Positions 1 through 10,151 are shown, counted from the first letter of the stretch. The stretch is 64,000 nt of DNA from Myxococcales bacterium (GCA_023248635.1 JAHFED010000001.1:124001-188000), one strand, 5' to 3'. Notes: generated from the sequence alone by a model not told the origin. Numbers and translations are program-made.

Positions 1-3000
1 ACAGCGCCGCCAAAGCCGCGTTCAAGGTCTGGCCGGGTGCCCCGTCCCCCGACAACTGGTAGCGCACCAGGAAGCTCGTCTGGCTCGCCGCCGGGAGCAC
101 GCCAAGATTGCGAAAGACCGCCACGCCGTTGTCTTCGGCGAAACCGGCCACGCTGCCCACCAGCACGTCGCCGACGCCCACATGCCCGTTGCGGTCTGCA
201 TCGGTGAACAGCTCGACCGTGGTCACCGCGCTCGCATCGTCGACGCTGCCCCCGGCGCGAACGTCGACTTCGTCGCCCGCGATGGACTCGATGCCGTTGG
301 TGGTGACCGTGAACTGGAAGAGCTCGAGGTTGGCGGCGTTGGCCGCGATCACGCTCGAGCCCGGGGTGTTGGCGCCGAGCACCACGGTCATCGCCCCGGC
401 CCCTTGAATCTGCTTCACGCTGCCGTTGGCGGCGCCGCTGACGGCGACGATGCCGCCGCTGGCCACCCCGGCGGCGGTGACACCAGCGCCGACGACGGCG
501 CTTTGGAAGGTTTGTCCCGGCTGGCCACCGCCAGCCAGATCCCAGGTCACCAGCAGCGAGCGCGTCTCACCACGCCCGATGCGCACCGCGAACCCGGTCA
601 GCGTCGCGGTGCCGTTGTCGCTGTTGAAGCCGGTGGCCAGCGCGAGCGGGTCGGCATCGGGGTCGAGGTTGCCGTCGGCGTCGGCGTCGTCGAAGAGCGC
701 GACTCCGTCGACGAGGGCGGCGTCGTCGGCGGTGCCAGCAGCCCGGATGACGAGCGCGGAGACGTCGATGTCTTCGACGGTGGATGCCGTGAGGTTGAGC
801 TGCAGCATCGAGATCCCCGTCGCCGATGACGCCTCGGCCGTGGCCCCTGGCGTGTTGGCACCGACGGAAATCGCGAGGGTCCCGAGGCCCTGGACCGTCT
901 TGACGCTCCCCGTCGCGCTGCCCGTCGCGGTGATGTCTGCGGCGCTGAGCAGGCCCCGGCCGCTGACGGCGCCGGCGTTGGCGATGAGCGCCTGGAAGGT
1001 CTGGCCGGGCAAGGCGCTGCCCGCGAGCTCGTAGACGACGACATAGGTCACTCGCGTCCCGGCACTGATCGTCTCGCTGTCGAAAGTGAAGGCGGCGGTG
1101 CCGTTGTCGGCGTCGAAGCGGGCCGTGCCCAGGTCGACGTCGCCGCCGGCGGCGCGGCCGTTGTCGTCGACATCGCGAAACAATCGGACCAAGGCCACAT
1201 CGACCAGATCGTCGGCGGTGCCGTTGGTGCGGACCACGAGCCCCTCGAGGGCGACATCCTCCACAGACCCCGCGGTGAGCGAGAGCTGTAACATCTCGAC
1301 GCGACCAGCAGCGCTCTCATTGCCGCCCCCCGGCGAGCTCGCCCCTGCGGCGACGGCCAGGGAGCCGCTGAACTGCACGGTTTTCAAAGCGCCAGCAACG
1401 ACGCCGCTGGGGGAGAGAGGGACCCCGCTGCCGCCGCCGTGGGCCACGATGGCGTCGGGGCTGGTGATGCTCGCCGAGAACGACTGGCCGGGCAGTCCGG
1501 CGGCGGAAAGGTCGTAGCTGACCAGCACCGAGCGGCGCTGGCCCGCCGGCACCCGCAAGTCGAGGCCGCCAAAGGTCACGGTGCCGTTGTCGACGTCGAA
1601 GGCCTGGTCGCCACCGATGACATCGTCGCCCGCGTCGATGGTGCCGTCTTCGTCGAGGTCGACGAAGAGCTGGGCGCGGGTCACCCCGGCGGCATCGTTG
1701 AGCGATCCCGCCGCCCGGACGGTGACGGCGTCGACGAGAACGTCTTCGTTGTCGCCGGCGCGAAACGAGACCTGCGTCATCAGCACCCGCGCCGCGGCGG
1801 CGGACTCGTTGGCGGCCCCCGGCGACTGCGCGCCCAGACTGGCGCTGAGCGAGCCAAAGCCCACCGACGTGAACGCCCCACCCTCCGCCGACCCGATCGA
1901 CAGCAGCGCACCACCCGATCGCACCCCGTCGCCGTGCACCCCGGCCACCGCGATGGAGGTCGTGAAGGTGCTGCCCGTGCCCAGGGGGCCAAAGTCGTAG
2001 ACCACGATGACGTCGACAGCGCCGCCAGCGTCGATGGGCATCTCAGGGTCTGCGCCCGTACGCAGGGTGAACACCGCTTCGCCACCGAGGAAAATCGCGC
2101 TCTGGGCGAGTTGAACGTCACCTTGAGACAGCGTCCCATCGTGGTCGCCGTCGAGGAACAGCCGCACCCGAACGACGTCGTTGCCCTCGCCGGTTCCCGC
2201 ATGGTTCACCCGAAGCTCGGAGACGACGATGGGCTCGAGCGCGCTGGCGGCCAGTTGAACCTGCAACAGCGTCACACCCAGGGCTCCCGACGGAAACGAC
2301 GTCGGCGGCGGCGAGGCGTCGCCAAGAGCCACGGCCAGCCCTCCCGAGCCGTCGTCGATGGTGATGGTGCCGCCGTTGACTGGCGCGCCGCTGACGGTGG
2401 CCGCGTTGCCGGTCACAGCGTCAACCGCAGTGATCTGGCCAGTGGTGTCGATGGCGGCCTGCACCGACGTCCCGCTCTGTCCGCCGGGCGCCAGCTCCAA
2501 CACGAGCGCAAAATGGGCCGTCGTCGTCGGCTGCACCACGATGTTGAGCCCCGTGAAGGTGAGGGTGTCGTCGCCGAAGCCTGGGGCGCTAACGACCGCA
2601 AGGACGTCGTCGATGCCGACGTCGATGTCGCCGTCTTGGTTTTCGTCCAGAAAGAGCGTGGCGCCGCCGATGGCCTGGTCGAAGGCGGCGTCGCCGGCCA
2701 GCGTGAAGGCCAGCTCGCTGATGCGCACGGCCACGTCGGCGCCCGCGGCAGCGTCGACGGTGAGGGCGAGGGCGTCGTCGCCGACGAGCACCGTGTGCGC
2801 CAAGGGGTTCGTGGCGGCGGCGGTGAGCGCGAGGGCCGCCGCCGAACGCACTTCGAGGGGAGAGCCAGCTGCTGCCCCAATCACCCCCATCTTGACGGCG
2901 CCCTTGGCCGACCCTTCGGCACCAGCGAAAGAGGCGACGAAGGCGGCGGCCTGGGCGGCGTCGTCAGCGATGTCGGCCACCACCTTGAAGCTGTGCGACT

Positions 3001-3367
3001 GACTCGGGTCGAACGCGAGCCCCAAGTCGTCGAAATGCGCCACGCCCTCCTCGTCGAGAAGCGCTGGCCCAAAGGCGAGGTCGTTGTCGTCGACGAGCTT
3101 GAGGCTCGCCACGACGCCGCGGGCCCCCGTGATGCCGACGTCGATGGAGCTCACCGAGGTCTTGGTGCTGTCGTCGAGGGTCGCATCGACGATCAGCAGC
3201 AGGACGTCTTCGCTGCCGGCGAAAACGAAGCCCGCACCCGGGGATGCATCGCCGCGCCGGACCTCCAAGACGGGGGGCACGCTCGCCAGCGTCGAGGCGC
3301 CTTCGCACGAAGCAAGAGCCACGACGACGATGACGACGATGGAAGTGCTGACGAGCCTGCTGATCAC
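1..3367 (-). CDS. Modular repeat surface lipoprotein, C-terminus beyond window edge
   Basis: A continuous minus-strand frame runs from a GTG at 3367 to the left edge (about 1122 codons) without a stop. GGAG sits 5 nt before the GTG. The N-terminus is a hydrophobic run ending in LASC, a typical lipobox, so the mature protein is probably an outer-membrane or surface lipoprotein. The rest is at least six copies of a module of about 160-190 residues. Each has a 'GANTPG'-like start, a 'LQLxLTAGSVED' strand, 'VRAAGTADD', a dockerin-like Asp loop such as DLDEDGTIDAGD, then 'DNGTATF' and 'LPGQTFQA'. The Asp loops suggest calcium-stabilised beta-sandwich modules, which is inference. No enzymatic motif was seen and I cannot name the family. 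The longest plus-strand frame across this region is a shadow of it. Confidence 0.8.
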   Translation of the reverse strand, partial: MISRLVSTSIVVIVVVALASCEGASTLASVPPVLEVRRGDASPGAGFVFAGSEDVLLLIVDATLDDSTKTSVSSIDVGITGARGVVASLKLVDDNDLAFGPALLDEEGVAHFDDLGLAFDPSQSHSFKVVADIADDAAQAAAFVASFAGAEGSAKGAVKMGVIGAAAGSPLEVRSAAALALTAAATNPLAHTVLVGDDALALTVDAAAGADVAVRISELAFTLAGDAAFDQAIGGATLFLDENQDGDIDVGIDDVLAVVSAPGFGDDTLTFTGLNIVVQPTTTAHFALVLELAPGGQSGTSVQAAIDTTGQITAVDAVTGNAATVSGAPVNGGTITIDDGSGGLAVALGDASPPPTSFPSGALGVTLLQVQLAASALEPIVVSELRVNHAGTGEGNDVVRVRLFLDGDHDGTLSQGDVQLAQSAIFLGGEAVFTLRTGADPEMPIDAGGAVDVIVVYDFGPLGTGSTFTTSIAVAGVHGDGVRSGGALLSIGSAEGGAFTSVGFGSLSASLGAQSPGAANESAAAARVLMTQVSFRAGDNEDVLVDAVTVRAAGSLNDAAGVTRAQLFVDLDEDGTIDAGDDVIGGDQAFDVDNGTVTFGGLDLRVPAGQRRSVLVSYDLSAAGLPGQSFSASITSPDAIVAHGGGSGVPLSPSGVVAGALKTVQFSGSLAVAAGASSPGGGNESAAGRVEMLQLSLTAGSVEDVALEGLVVRTNGTADDLVDVALVRLFRDVDDNGRAAGGDVDLGTARFDADNGTAAFTFDSETISAGTRVTYVVVYELAGSALPGQTFQALIANAGAVSGRGLLSAADITATGSATGSVKTVQGLGTLAISVGANTPGATAEASSATGISMLQLNLTASTVEDIDVSALVIRAAGTADDAALVDGVALFDDADADGNLDPDADPLALATGFNSDNGTATLTGFAVRIGRGETRSLLVTWDLAGGGQPGQTFQSAVVGAGVTAAGVASGGIVAVSGAANGSVKQIQGAGAMTVVLGANTPGSSVIAANAANLELFQFTVTTNGIESIAGDEVDVRAGGSVDDASAVTTVELFTDADRNGHVGVGDVLVGSVAGFAEDNGVAVFRNLGVLPAASQTSFLVRYQLSGDGAPGQTLNAALAAL

Positions 3368-3432
3368 GAATGCTCCGGGATCGGGGTGCCGCAGCGTCTC
3401 ATGGTGGGTGATGCAGATCACCAGTTGGCCCG

Positions 3433-3475
3433 TTCAAGACGCGCCCGCGTCTTGAACCAGCAGAACTTCAAGGCG
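3433..3475. repeat. 24-bp palindrome with a following half unit
   Basis: Arms TTCAAGACGC and GCGTCTTGAA enclose GCCC at 3433-3456. A 10-bp spacer CCAGCAGAAC and a degraded half palindrome (TTCAAGGCGCG) follow, running into the 3' end of the next gene. The same palindrome and spacer recur near 13.15, 52.1 and 52.4 kb. This copy lies in the 100-bp gap between two tandem minus-strand lipoprotein genes. Confidence 0.8.
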
Positions 3476-6290
3476 CGGCGACCGGTCGTTCGTCCGCGCC
3501 CAGATCCGGAGCTGCCCCCTGCGGAATGGGCTCGCCGTCGATGTCGCTGAGCACGCCGAGGCCGACGAGGCCGACGTCGACGAAGGGGTGCAGGGGATCC
3601 TCGCTCAGATGCCCGTCGCTGGTCAGCGCGCCAGGGGATGCGAAGAAACAATTCAGCGGCGAGCAGCCGACGATGGACTCGCCCTCGAGGCCCTCGACGA
3701 CGAAGCCGACCCGCCCGAAGGACGAGGGGAGCACGCCGACCTCTGCGGCCTGCACGACGCTGTTGTCGAGGGCAACCTCGGGTCCCAGGGCGAAAGCCGG
3801 CGCCCCAAAAAGGATGGTCAAGTGGCGAAGAGCCCCGGCGTCGACGTCGACGGCGAGGCCTCGGCTCTTGATGATGCTGGCCTCGATCTGAGCGGTGCCC
3901 GCGCGCACGCCGATCCCAGTCGAGGTGACGATGGTTCGCACCAGGCTCAGGTCGAGGGTGCCGTCGACGGCCACAGCCTCCTCGTCACCCTCGCCACCGA
4001 GCAGCGCGCCAGCGACGTCGATGCGAGCGTCGACCAACTCCAGGGACCCGGTGCCGACGACGCCGCTGCGGCTGGACGAGATCTGGCCAGAGCCCCGCAG
4101 CACGCCTCCCTCGAGCAAAACCGCGACGTCGACACCGGCGATGACGGCGCCTTCGAGGGTCGCCGTGGCGTCGGTGACTGTGAGCACGGGCTCGGTGGGA
4201 TCGCTGTCGGTTTGCAAGGTCGCCGCCAGCACGGCGTTCACGCCGCCAGCGACGATGGTGGGCCCGAGCAAGCTGTCGGCGTCGACGACGAAGAGGCCGC
4301 CTCCTGCGGCCTGCGCTCGAGCAATCACGCAGCGCTCCAATTCCGTGGTCGATCCCTGGCTGCTGAGCGCACCGATCACCGAGTCGGCAAGCACGGAGGC
4401 GCCGGCGTCGACGTCGAGCTGGGCAATGGACGAGCCCGAGACCGAGACGCGGCCGCCGTCGACCTGAACGCCGCCGATGTCGGCGTCCAGGATGCGCACG
4501 TCTTGAGCGACGACGACATTGCCCGCCACCGTGAGATCCTCCAGGTCACCTCCGGCCACGAACAGATCCCCCGACAGCGGCAGCGAAGCCTGTTCAAAGC
4601 CATCCGACCGTTGGTAGTCGACGCCGTCGAACACGAAGCCCCCCTGCAGTCCAAGGCCGTCGGGCAAGCGGCCGGCAAAGGGGAGGTGCTCTCCGACAGC
4701 GAGTTGAAGAGACTGGAAGCGATGGCGCGCCGCCGTTTCGAGAGCGGCAGCGATGGACGCAAAGGGCGTCGCGGCAGAGCCGGTGCCCGAGATGTCGGAG
4801 CCACGGACAGCGTCGACGAAGGGACCGGCATCTTCGACGACGACCTCGAGCTCCACGGTCACACCGAGACTGCCTTCGTCGTAGGCCGAGACTCGAAAGT
4901 GGTAGCGCTCGCCAGCGGACCCGGCGGCGATCGAAACGATGGGGACGTCGACGGGCCCGGCCAAGACCTGCACGGTGTCGTTTTCGTCCTGCACGATCTC
5001 CCAGGCTGCGATCAGACCCGAGTCGTCGCGGGCACCCGAGGCGTCGATGGTGAAGATGCGCCCTGGCGTGGCAAACAGGGTCGCCGGCAGCACCAGCTCG
5101 GGTGCGAGGTTTTCCGCCGCCGGATCGACGACGACGCGAACAGGATCGGGCGACGAAGCAGCCAGCCCGTCGAAGGCGATCACGTGAAACAAGAGGGTGC
5201 CCGCCGTTGAGGGCGCGGTCAGCACGTCGGCAAATCCCGTCACCCGCTCCGCCGGCGGGCCCAGGACCTGGCGTACCTCCACCGAGACAGCGTCGTCGTC
5301 GGCGTCGCTGGCGGTGGCCGCCACGCGAAAGCGCGCCCCCGGCCGCACCTGCAGATCGCCGCCGCCCTCGATCACCGGCGCCGCGTTGGCTGGGGAGACG
5401 ACATCGACAGCGACGACGACGACGCCGCCGGAGACATTGTCTTGGCGCCTCTCAGTGGTGAGGAGCAAGCGCCCTGGCTGACGAGGTGCCGTGAATTCCT
5501 CATCGCCCCGGTCGAGGGGCGTGCCATCCGCCGCCGCGACGATGAGGCTGGGATCGACGGCGACGACGCCCAGGGGGGCCACCACGGCGGGGACCACGAG
5601 CGCGCTCGGCGGCACCGTCGTTGTTTCCGGGGGCCACACGATGGCGGCGGCGCGCGCGATGCGTCGCCCCGCGTCAAGCGTGGTGCCGTCGTCGACGACA
5701 ATGGAGCAAGGCAGGCGCAGGGGCTCGACGCTGACGCGCAGCTCCTCACCCACCACATCCACCACGACCTCGCCCCGCACCGGGCAACGGGGGGTCACCA
5801 CCGGAGCAAGTGCGGCAGCAGGCCAATGGAACTCGAACGAGATCGGGCCTTCGCCGACGGCGTCCGGCGGGCTCCCCGACACGGCGGGAACGAAGGCGCG
5901 CGGAGGCAGCTCGGCAGCCACCTCGACGGCAACCTCGTCGACGTCGGCCTTGTCGTCGATCTGGGCTTGCAGCTCAAAGACCAGCCGGGCTGGGCCCAGG
6001 GGAGCGTTGAACACTGGCGTCGACGACGACGGGTTCGAGAGCACCACGGCTGGCCCCTCGCGCTGGCTCCAAGACAGCGTGGCCTCGCCCGTCAGCGCCC
6101 GCGAGGACGCGCCGTTGAGCTGCACCCGAGCCCCTTCGACGACGACGAGGTCGGCGCCGGCGAGGGCCACAACCTCGGTGGGGGCTGTGGGTTGTCCCGG
6201 GTTTGCCGGGGTCGAGGGCGCACGCGCGACGAATTCGCAGCTGGACAGGCAGGCCACGGCAAACAGGACAAAGGCCATCAACGAGCGCAC
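3468..6290 (-). CDS. Lipoprotein with PKD-like domains and a beta-helix
   Basis: About 940 residues from the GTG at 6290. An in-frame ATG at 6371 would add 27 very basic residues, and an ATG at 6278 would give MAFVLF. I prefer 6290 or 6278 because they give a normal lipoprotein signal ending in CLSSC. The N-terminal half contains PKD/REJ-like Ig-fold domains (for example 'VQLNGASSRAL', 'WSQREGP', 'ASDADDDAVSVEV', 'DASGARDDSGLIAAWEI'). From about residue 500 it switches to a right-handed beta-helix of the DUF1565 type, beginning 'VDAVRGSDISGTGSAATPFA' and ending with 'APDLGADE', a usual C-terminal signature of that fold. The likely role is a surface-exposed binding protein. No catalytic residues are apparent. 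It lies 100 bp upstream of the modular lipoprotein on the same strand and diverges from the phosphosugar mutase. Confidence 0.8.
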   Translation of the reverse strand: MRSLMAFVLFAVACLSSCEFVARAPSTPANPGQPTAPTEVVALAGADLVVVEGARVQLNGASSRALTGEATLSWSQREGPAVVLSNPSSSTPVFNAPLGPARLVFELQAQIDDKADVDEVAVEVAAELPPRAFVPAVSGSPPDAVGEGPISFEFHWPAAALAPVVTPRCPVRGEVVVDVVGEELRVSVEPLRLPCSIVVDDGTTLDAGRRIARAAAIVWPPETTTVPPSALVVPAVVAPLGVVAVDPSLIVAAADGTPLDRGDEEFTAPRQPGRLLLTTERRQDNVSGGVVVVAVDVVSPANAAPVIEGGGDLQVRPGARFRVAATASDADDDAVSVEVRQVLGPPAERVTGFADVLTAPSTAGTLLFHVIAFDGLAASSPDPVRVVVDPAAENLAPELVLPATLFATPGRIFTIDASGARDDSGLIAAWEIVQDENDTVQVLAGPVDVPIVSIAAGSAGERYHFRVSAYDEGSLGVTVELEVVVEDAGPFVDAVRGSDISGTGSAATPFASIAAALETAARHRFQSLQLAVGEHLPFAGRLPDGLGLQGGFVFDGVDYQRSDGFEQASLPLSGDLFVAGGDLEDLTVAGNVVVAQDVRILDADIGGVQVDGGRVSVSGSSIAQLDVDAGASVLADSVIGALSSQGSTTELERCVIARAQAAGGGLFVVDADSLLGPTIVAGGVNAVLAATLQTDSDPTEPVLTVTDATATLEGAVIAGVDVAVLLEGGVLRGSGQISSSRSGVVGTGSLELVDARIDVAGALLGGEGDEEAVAVDGTLDLSLVRTIVTSTGIGVRAGTAQIEASIIKSRGLAVDVDAGALRHLTILFGAPAFALGPEVALDNSVVQAAEVGVLPSSFGRVGFVVEGLEGESIVGCSPLNCFFASPGALTSDGHLSEDPLHPFVDVGLVGLGVLSDIDGEPIPQGAAPDLGADERPVAAP

Positions 6291-6390
6291 AGCCCCACCG
6301 TACCCTGAGCGCGGCCCACAGGCTCGCCGCTCCCGTTCGTCGCTTCGGGTGCTCTTTCTGCCCTTCCGCAACTGGTGCTAGGACGGCCGC

Positions 6391-8127
6391 ATGACGACCC
6401 CTCTCGACGCCGCCCGCGCCTTTCTCGCCGAAGACTTCGACAGCCAGACCCGCGCCGAGCTCACGGCCTTGCTGCAACGCGCCGAAGCCAACGACGCCGT
6501 GGCCCTCAAGGATCTCGCCGATCGTTTCACCACCAACCTCGTGTTCGGCACCGCTGGCTTGCGGGGACGCGTCGAAGCCGGCACCGCGCGCATGAACCGC
6601 GTTGTCGTCGCCAAAGCCACCTGGGGCCTCGGCGCTTTCCTGCTCGAGCAGGGCCCCCACCACGGCGTCGACGCCAAAAAGCAGGGCGTCGTCGTCGCCT
6701 TCGACGGCCGCCTGTCGTCGCGCACCTTCGCGGAAGATGCCTGCGCCATTTTGTGCGCGCTGGGGATCCCGGTGCACCTGTTCTTTGACCCCGAGCCGAC
6801 GCCGGTGTGTGCCTTCGCCGTCGCCGACCTCAAGGCCGCCGCCGGCATCATGGTGACGGCGTCGCACAATCCGCCCGCCGACAACGGCTACAAGGTCTAT
6901 TGGCAAAATGCCGCCCAGATCGTGCCCCCCATCGATGACGGCGTCATGCAGATGATCACCCGGGCCCCCAAGGCCAACGCCATCGCCCGCATGCACCCGC
7001 CCGAAGCCGCCGCCGCGGGCTTGCGTCGGATCATCGGCGACGACCTCGAGCTGCGCTACCTCGACGCCGTCGGCCGCATGTCGAGCCACGCTGCCCCAGC
7101 GCCTGGTGCAGAGCCCTTGCGCCTTGTCTACACGGCCATGCACGGCGTCGGACACCGCTTGACCATCCGCGCCCTGCTGCGGGCCGGCTTCGACGGCGTC
7201 GTCGCTGTGCCCACCCAGACCGACCCCGACGGCACCTTCCGCACGGTGGCCTTCCCAAACCCCGAAGAAAAAGGAGCCCTCGATCTGGCCTTGGAAAAAG
7301 CGCGCGAAACCGACGCCGACCTCATCTTGGCCAACGACCCTGACGCCGACCGCCTCGCCGTGGCCCTCAAGACCGGCAAAGGTGAATATCGCGCGCTGAG
7401 CGGCAACGAAATCGGTGTCTTGTTGTGCCATGATGCCTTGACCACCAAGAGCACCGGAACGCTGAAGAAGCTCGTCATCACGACCATTGTGTCGTCGACG
7501 ATGCTCTCGCGCATCGCTCGGGATCTCGGGGCTTCCTATGAGGAAGTACTCACGGGATTCAAATGGATTGCCAATAAGGCCATGGAGCGAGAAAAAGAAG
7601 GACACTGGTTCTGCGGCGGCTACGAAGAAGCCATCGGCTTCTCCGTGGGCCCCATCGTGCGCGACAAAGACGGCGTCGGCGCCGCCGTGCGCCTGGCCGA
7701 GCTGGCCCGCGCCCTCAAGGCCGAGAACAAGACGCTGTTGAACCGCCTCGACGACCTCGCGGTGGCCCATGGGCTCAGCCATGGCACCCAATGGTCGGTG
7801 ACCCTGCCCGGCCTCGACGGCTTGGCGCGCATCGCCAGCGTCATGCAGTCCGTGCGCGTCAAACCCCTGGCCGCCCTCGACGGTCACAAGGTGGTGCGCG
7901 TCGTCGATCTGCAGACCGCCACCATCCCCGCCGACGTCGTCGTCCTGCACACCGTCGACGGCGCGCGGCTCACGGTGCGCCCCTCGGGCACCGAGCCGAA
8001 GATCAAGCTCTATCTCGAGCTCGTGGCGTCGGTGACCTCGACGGACGAGCTGGCGGCGGCCCGCAACACCCTGGCGGCGAAGGCAGCCCGGGTGCAGGCC
8101 GAGGTCAAGGCGGCCCTGGGCGTCTGA
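6391..8127 (+). CDS. Phosphoglucomutase/phosphomannomutase family (PGM2-like)
   Basis: A 578-residue alpha-D-phosphohexomutase that moves phosphate between C1 and C6 of a hexose (or C1 and C5 of a pentose) in the cytoplasm. All four signatures are present: the phosphoserine loop TASHNPPADNGYKVYW near residue 155, the metal-binding NDPDADRLAV near 313, the sugar-binding GGYEEAIGF near 410, and the C-terminal phosphate-binding RPSGTEPKIKLY near 530. The long form with 'NPxxNGYKVYW' matches the PGM2/PgcA branch rather than the short GlmM/ManB forms, so phosphoglucomutase is likeliest. Phosphopentomutase or phosphomannomutase activity cannot be excluded. It precedes the hemerythrin, glucokinase and GH63 genes on the same strand, consistent with a glucose-6-P to glucose-1-P step. 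Confidence 0.93.
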   Translation: MTTPLDAARAFLAEDFDSQTRAELTALLQRAEANDAVALKDLADRFTTNLVFGTAGLRGRVEAGTARMNRVVVAKATWGLGAFLLEQGPHHGVDAKKQGVVVAFDGRLSSRTFAEDACAILCALGIPVHLFFDPEPTPVCAFAVADLKAAAGIMVTASHNPPADNGYKVYWQNAAQIVPPIDDGVMQMITRAPKANAIARMHPPEAAAAGLRRIIGDDLELRYLDAVGRMSSHAAPAPGAEPLRLVYTAMHGVGHRLTIRALLRAGFDGVVAVPTQTDPDGTFRTVAFPNPEEKGALDLALEKARETDADLILANDPDADRLAVALKTGKGEYRALSGNEIGVLLCHDALTTKSTGTLKKLVITTIVSSTMLSRIARDLGASYEEVLTGFKWIANKAMEREKEGHWFCGGYEEAIGFSVGPIVRDKDGVGAAVRLAELARALKAENKTLLNRLDDLAVAHGLSHGTQWSVTLPGLDGLARIASVMQSVRVKPLAALDGHKVVRVVDLQTATIPADVVVLHTVDGARLTVRPSGTEPKIKLYLELVASVTSTDELAAARNTLAAKAARVQAEVKAALGV

Positions 8128-8286
8128 GCCCCTTCAGGTACAGGCCGCACGATCGCCCCGGCATTGGTGGCCGCGTCGTTGCGGCCGGCGGGCTCCAGCA
8201 GCACGTCGCCTCGACCGAGGACCCCGTCGGGCCGAGTGGTCCGGCCGTTGCTTCGGCCAACGGCGTGGGCGTCGCCTCTGCGCCCC

Positions 8287-8292
8287 AGGAGG
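8287..8292 (+). promoter_or_regulatory. Shine-Dalgarno deciding the hemerythrin start
   Basis: A perfect AGGAGG lies 5 nt before the GTG at 8298. It favours that GTG over upstream in-frame starts that would overlap the mutase gene. Confidence 0.75.
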
Positions 8293-8297
8293 ATGCC

Positions 8298-9089
8298 GTG
8301 GCCAACATCAACTCCCCTGCGACGGCGCCCGACCGCGACGACAAGCCCCGCGGCACGCCGATCTTCGAGCTGCTGCGCCAGGATCACCTCGACATCAGCC
8401 GACTCTTTGACGCCGTCGAAGGCAGCGTCGACGCCGACGAACGCCGCCTGCTCTGCCAGGAGCTCGTGCAAGAGCTGCAGCGCCACACCGCAGCCGAAGC
8501 CGAGATCTTCTACGAGCGACTCGAAAACGAGCCCGCCTCGCGCTCTCGTCTCGCCGAGAGCCGGCAGGACCACGCCGACATCGATCAACAGCTCATCGAG
8601 CTTCGTGCCCTCACCCGCGCCTACCAGGCCTCAGCGGCCCCAGACGATGACGAAGGCGACGTCGACGTCGACGAAGCCGTGCTGGCTCGGGTCATCGATC
8701 TGCGCATCGCCTTCGATCGTCATGTGCGCAGCGAGGAAGACGAGGTCTTCGCCGCCGCCCAGGCCCTGCTCGACAAAGATGAGGCCCGCACCCTCGGCAA
8801 GGCCTTCGCAGCCCGCAAGCGCGCACTGGCCCTCGGAGACGGCGACGACGTCGACCTCGACGACGGCCCCGACGCCGACCTGCCCGTGCTGGGCGAGCGT
8901 GCCGGCGGTCGGGGACCCGCGCTGGCTCTCAGCGATCTGGCTCTCGACCCCGGGCTCGAAGATCGCGGCGTCGGCAGCGACGGCTCCTGGCCCCAGGCTC
9001 CGCTTCGACGCCTGGCCCCCTTGGGGGGCGGCGAGCTCGACCAGGGCCTCGAGGATCGCGGGGTCGGTGCCGGCAAAAAGGGGGATTGA
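8298..9089 (+). CDS. Hemerythrin HHE-domain protein with repeat tail
   Basis: 263 residues from the GTG at 8298. The HHE cation-binding four-helix pattern is complete: His30 (QDHLDI), His63 with Glu67 (RHTAAEAEIF), His92 (QDHADI) and His142 with Glu146/147 (RHVRSEEDEVF). These are the expected ligands of a non-haem di-iron site that binds O2 or senses oxygen or nitrosative stress. An acidic insert (DDDEGDVDVDE) sits before the last helix. Beyond residue about 190 a non-HHE tail contains two near-copies of 'LDxGLEDRGVG', which I cannot assign. The gene starts 170 bp after the mutase stop and ends 60 bp before glucokinase, all on one strand. A role in iron or O2 handling is inferred from the domain only. 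Confidence 0.85.
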   Translation: MANINSPATAPDRDDKPRGTPIFELLRQDHLDISRLFDAVEGSVDADERRLLCQELVQELQRHTAAEAEIFYERLENEPASRSRLAESRQDHADIDQQLIELRALTRAYQASAAPDDDEGDVDVDEAVLARVIDLRIAFDRHVRSEEDEVFAAAQALLDKDEARTLGKAFAARKRALALGDGDDVDLDDGPDADLPVLGERAGGRGPALALSDLALDPGLEDRGVGSDGSWPQAPLRRLAPLGGGELDQGLEDRGVGAGKKGD

Positions 9090-9149
9090 GGCCAGACCTT
9101 GAGTATTTCCCCGGTCTTCGTCGATGCTGCGCCTCTTTGGAGGTGAGCC

Positions 9150-10151
9150 GTGATTCTGGCAGGCGACGTCGGCGGCACAAAGACGGTGCTGGCGGTCTAC
9201 GAGATCGGCGTCGGCACGATCGAGAAGGTCGTCGAGGAAACGGTTCCCTCACGGGGCAAGGCATCGCTCGACGAGCTGGCCAAGGCCTTCGTGGCCCGAC
9301 ACGAGATCCAGGGGCTCACCCGCGTCTGCTTCGGCGTGCCCGGCGCTGTCGTCGACGGCCTCTGCCGGACCACGAACCTCCCCTGGGTGATCTCCGAAGG
9401 TCGTTTGAGCAGCGCCCTGCGGGTGCCCAAGGTCAAGCTCCTCAACGATTTGCAGGCCGCCGCCTACGGGATGCTCTTCCTCGACGACAGCGAGCTCGTC
9501 GTCTTGAACGCCGGCCGCAGCCTCGATCGCCGCAAGAACCTCGGTGTCATCGCCTCTGGCACCGGACTCGGTGAGGCCCTCTTGGTGTGGGACGGCGAGA
9601 AGCACCTGCCCGTCGCCAGCGAAGGCGGCCACAGCACCTTTGGGCCCAGAAACGAGCTCGAGATCGAGCTGTGGCGCTTCTTGAGCGCCCGCCACGGCGT
9701 CCATGTGTCGTGGGAGCGCGCCGTCTCTGGACCCGGGCTGGCATCGATCTACGAGTTCATGCGCACCCGCGCTGCCGCCGGCAAAGCGCCCGCCGAGAGC
9801 TCGCAAGTGCGGGATCGCATGCAGCGCGGCGAAGACCCCGGCGCCGTCGTCGGCATCGAAGCCGTCAAAGGCGTCGACGCCCTGTGCGTGGCCTCGGCCA
9901 AGCTCTTTTGCACCCTCTACGGCGCCGAGGCCGGCAACCTCGCGCTCAAGGGCCTGTGCACCGGCGGCCTCTTCGTCGGCGGCGGCATCGCTCCGAAGAT
10001 CTTGCCCCTGCTGCGGGAGGGCGAGTTCATGGCCGCCTTCGTCGACAAAGGCCGCTTCCGCGAGCTGCTCAGCGGCGTCCCCGTCGTCGTCGCGCAAAAT
10101 GACAAAGCCCCCCTGATCGGAGCCGCCCACTACGCCTCCCGTTTGCTATGA
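9150..10151 (+). CDS. glk: Glucokinase (Glk family)
   Basis: 333 residues. It phosphorylates glucose at C6 with ATP in the cytoplasm. The start is the GTG at 9150, with GGAGG about 6 nt upstream. Visible motifs are the N-terminal phosphate-1 loop [10 protein letters not shown], the central [13 protein letters not shown], the sugar-binding '[11 protein letters not shown]', and '[14 protein letters not shown]' near the C-terminus. Length and the SEGGH motif match the Glk/PF02685 group, not the ROK glucokinases, which have a Cys-rich zinc motif that is absent here. Placed between a phosphoglucomutase and a GH63 glucosidase, it would feed released glucose into glycolysis or glycogen and trehalose metabolism. 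Confidence 0.92.
   Translation: MILAGDVGGTKTVLAVYEIGVGTIEKVVEETVPSRGKASLDELAKAFVARHEIQGLTRVCFGVPGAVVDGLCRTTNLPWVISEGRLSSALRVPKVKLLNDLQAAAYGMLFLDDSELVVLNAGRSLDRRKNLGVIASGTGLGEALLVWDGEKHLPVASEGGHSTFGPRNELEIELWRFLSARHGVHVSWERAVSGPGLASIYEFMRTRAAAGKAPAESSQVRDRMQRGEDPGAVVGIEAVKGVDALCVASAKLFCTLYGAEAGNLALKGLCTGGLFVGGGIAPKILPLLREGEFMAAFVDKGRFRELLSGVPVVVAQNDKAPLIGAAHYASRLL

Noticed and set aside
1439-3550. 703-residue plus-strand frame
   Set aside because: It is antisense to the modular lipoprotein, which has a signal peptide, repeats and ribosome site. The plus frame is rich in His, Arg and Gly with no domain and reflects GC-rich mirror reading.
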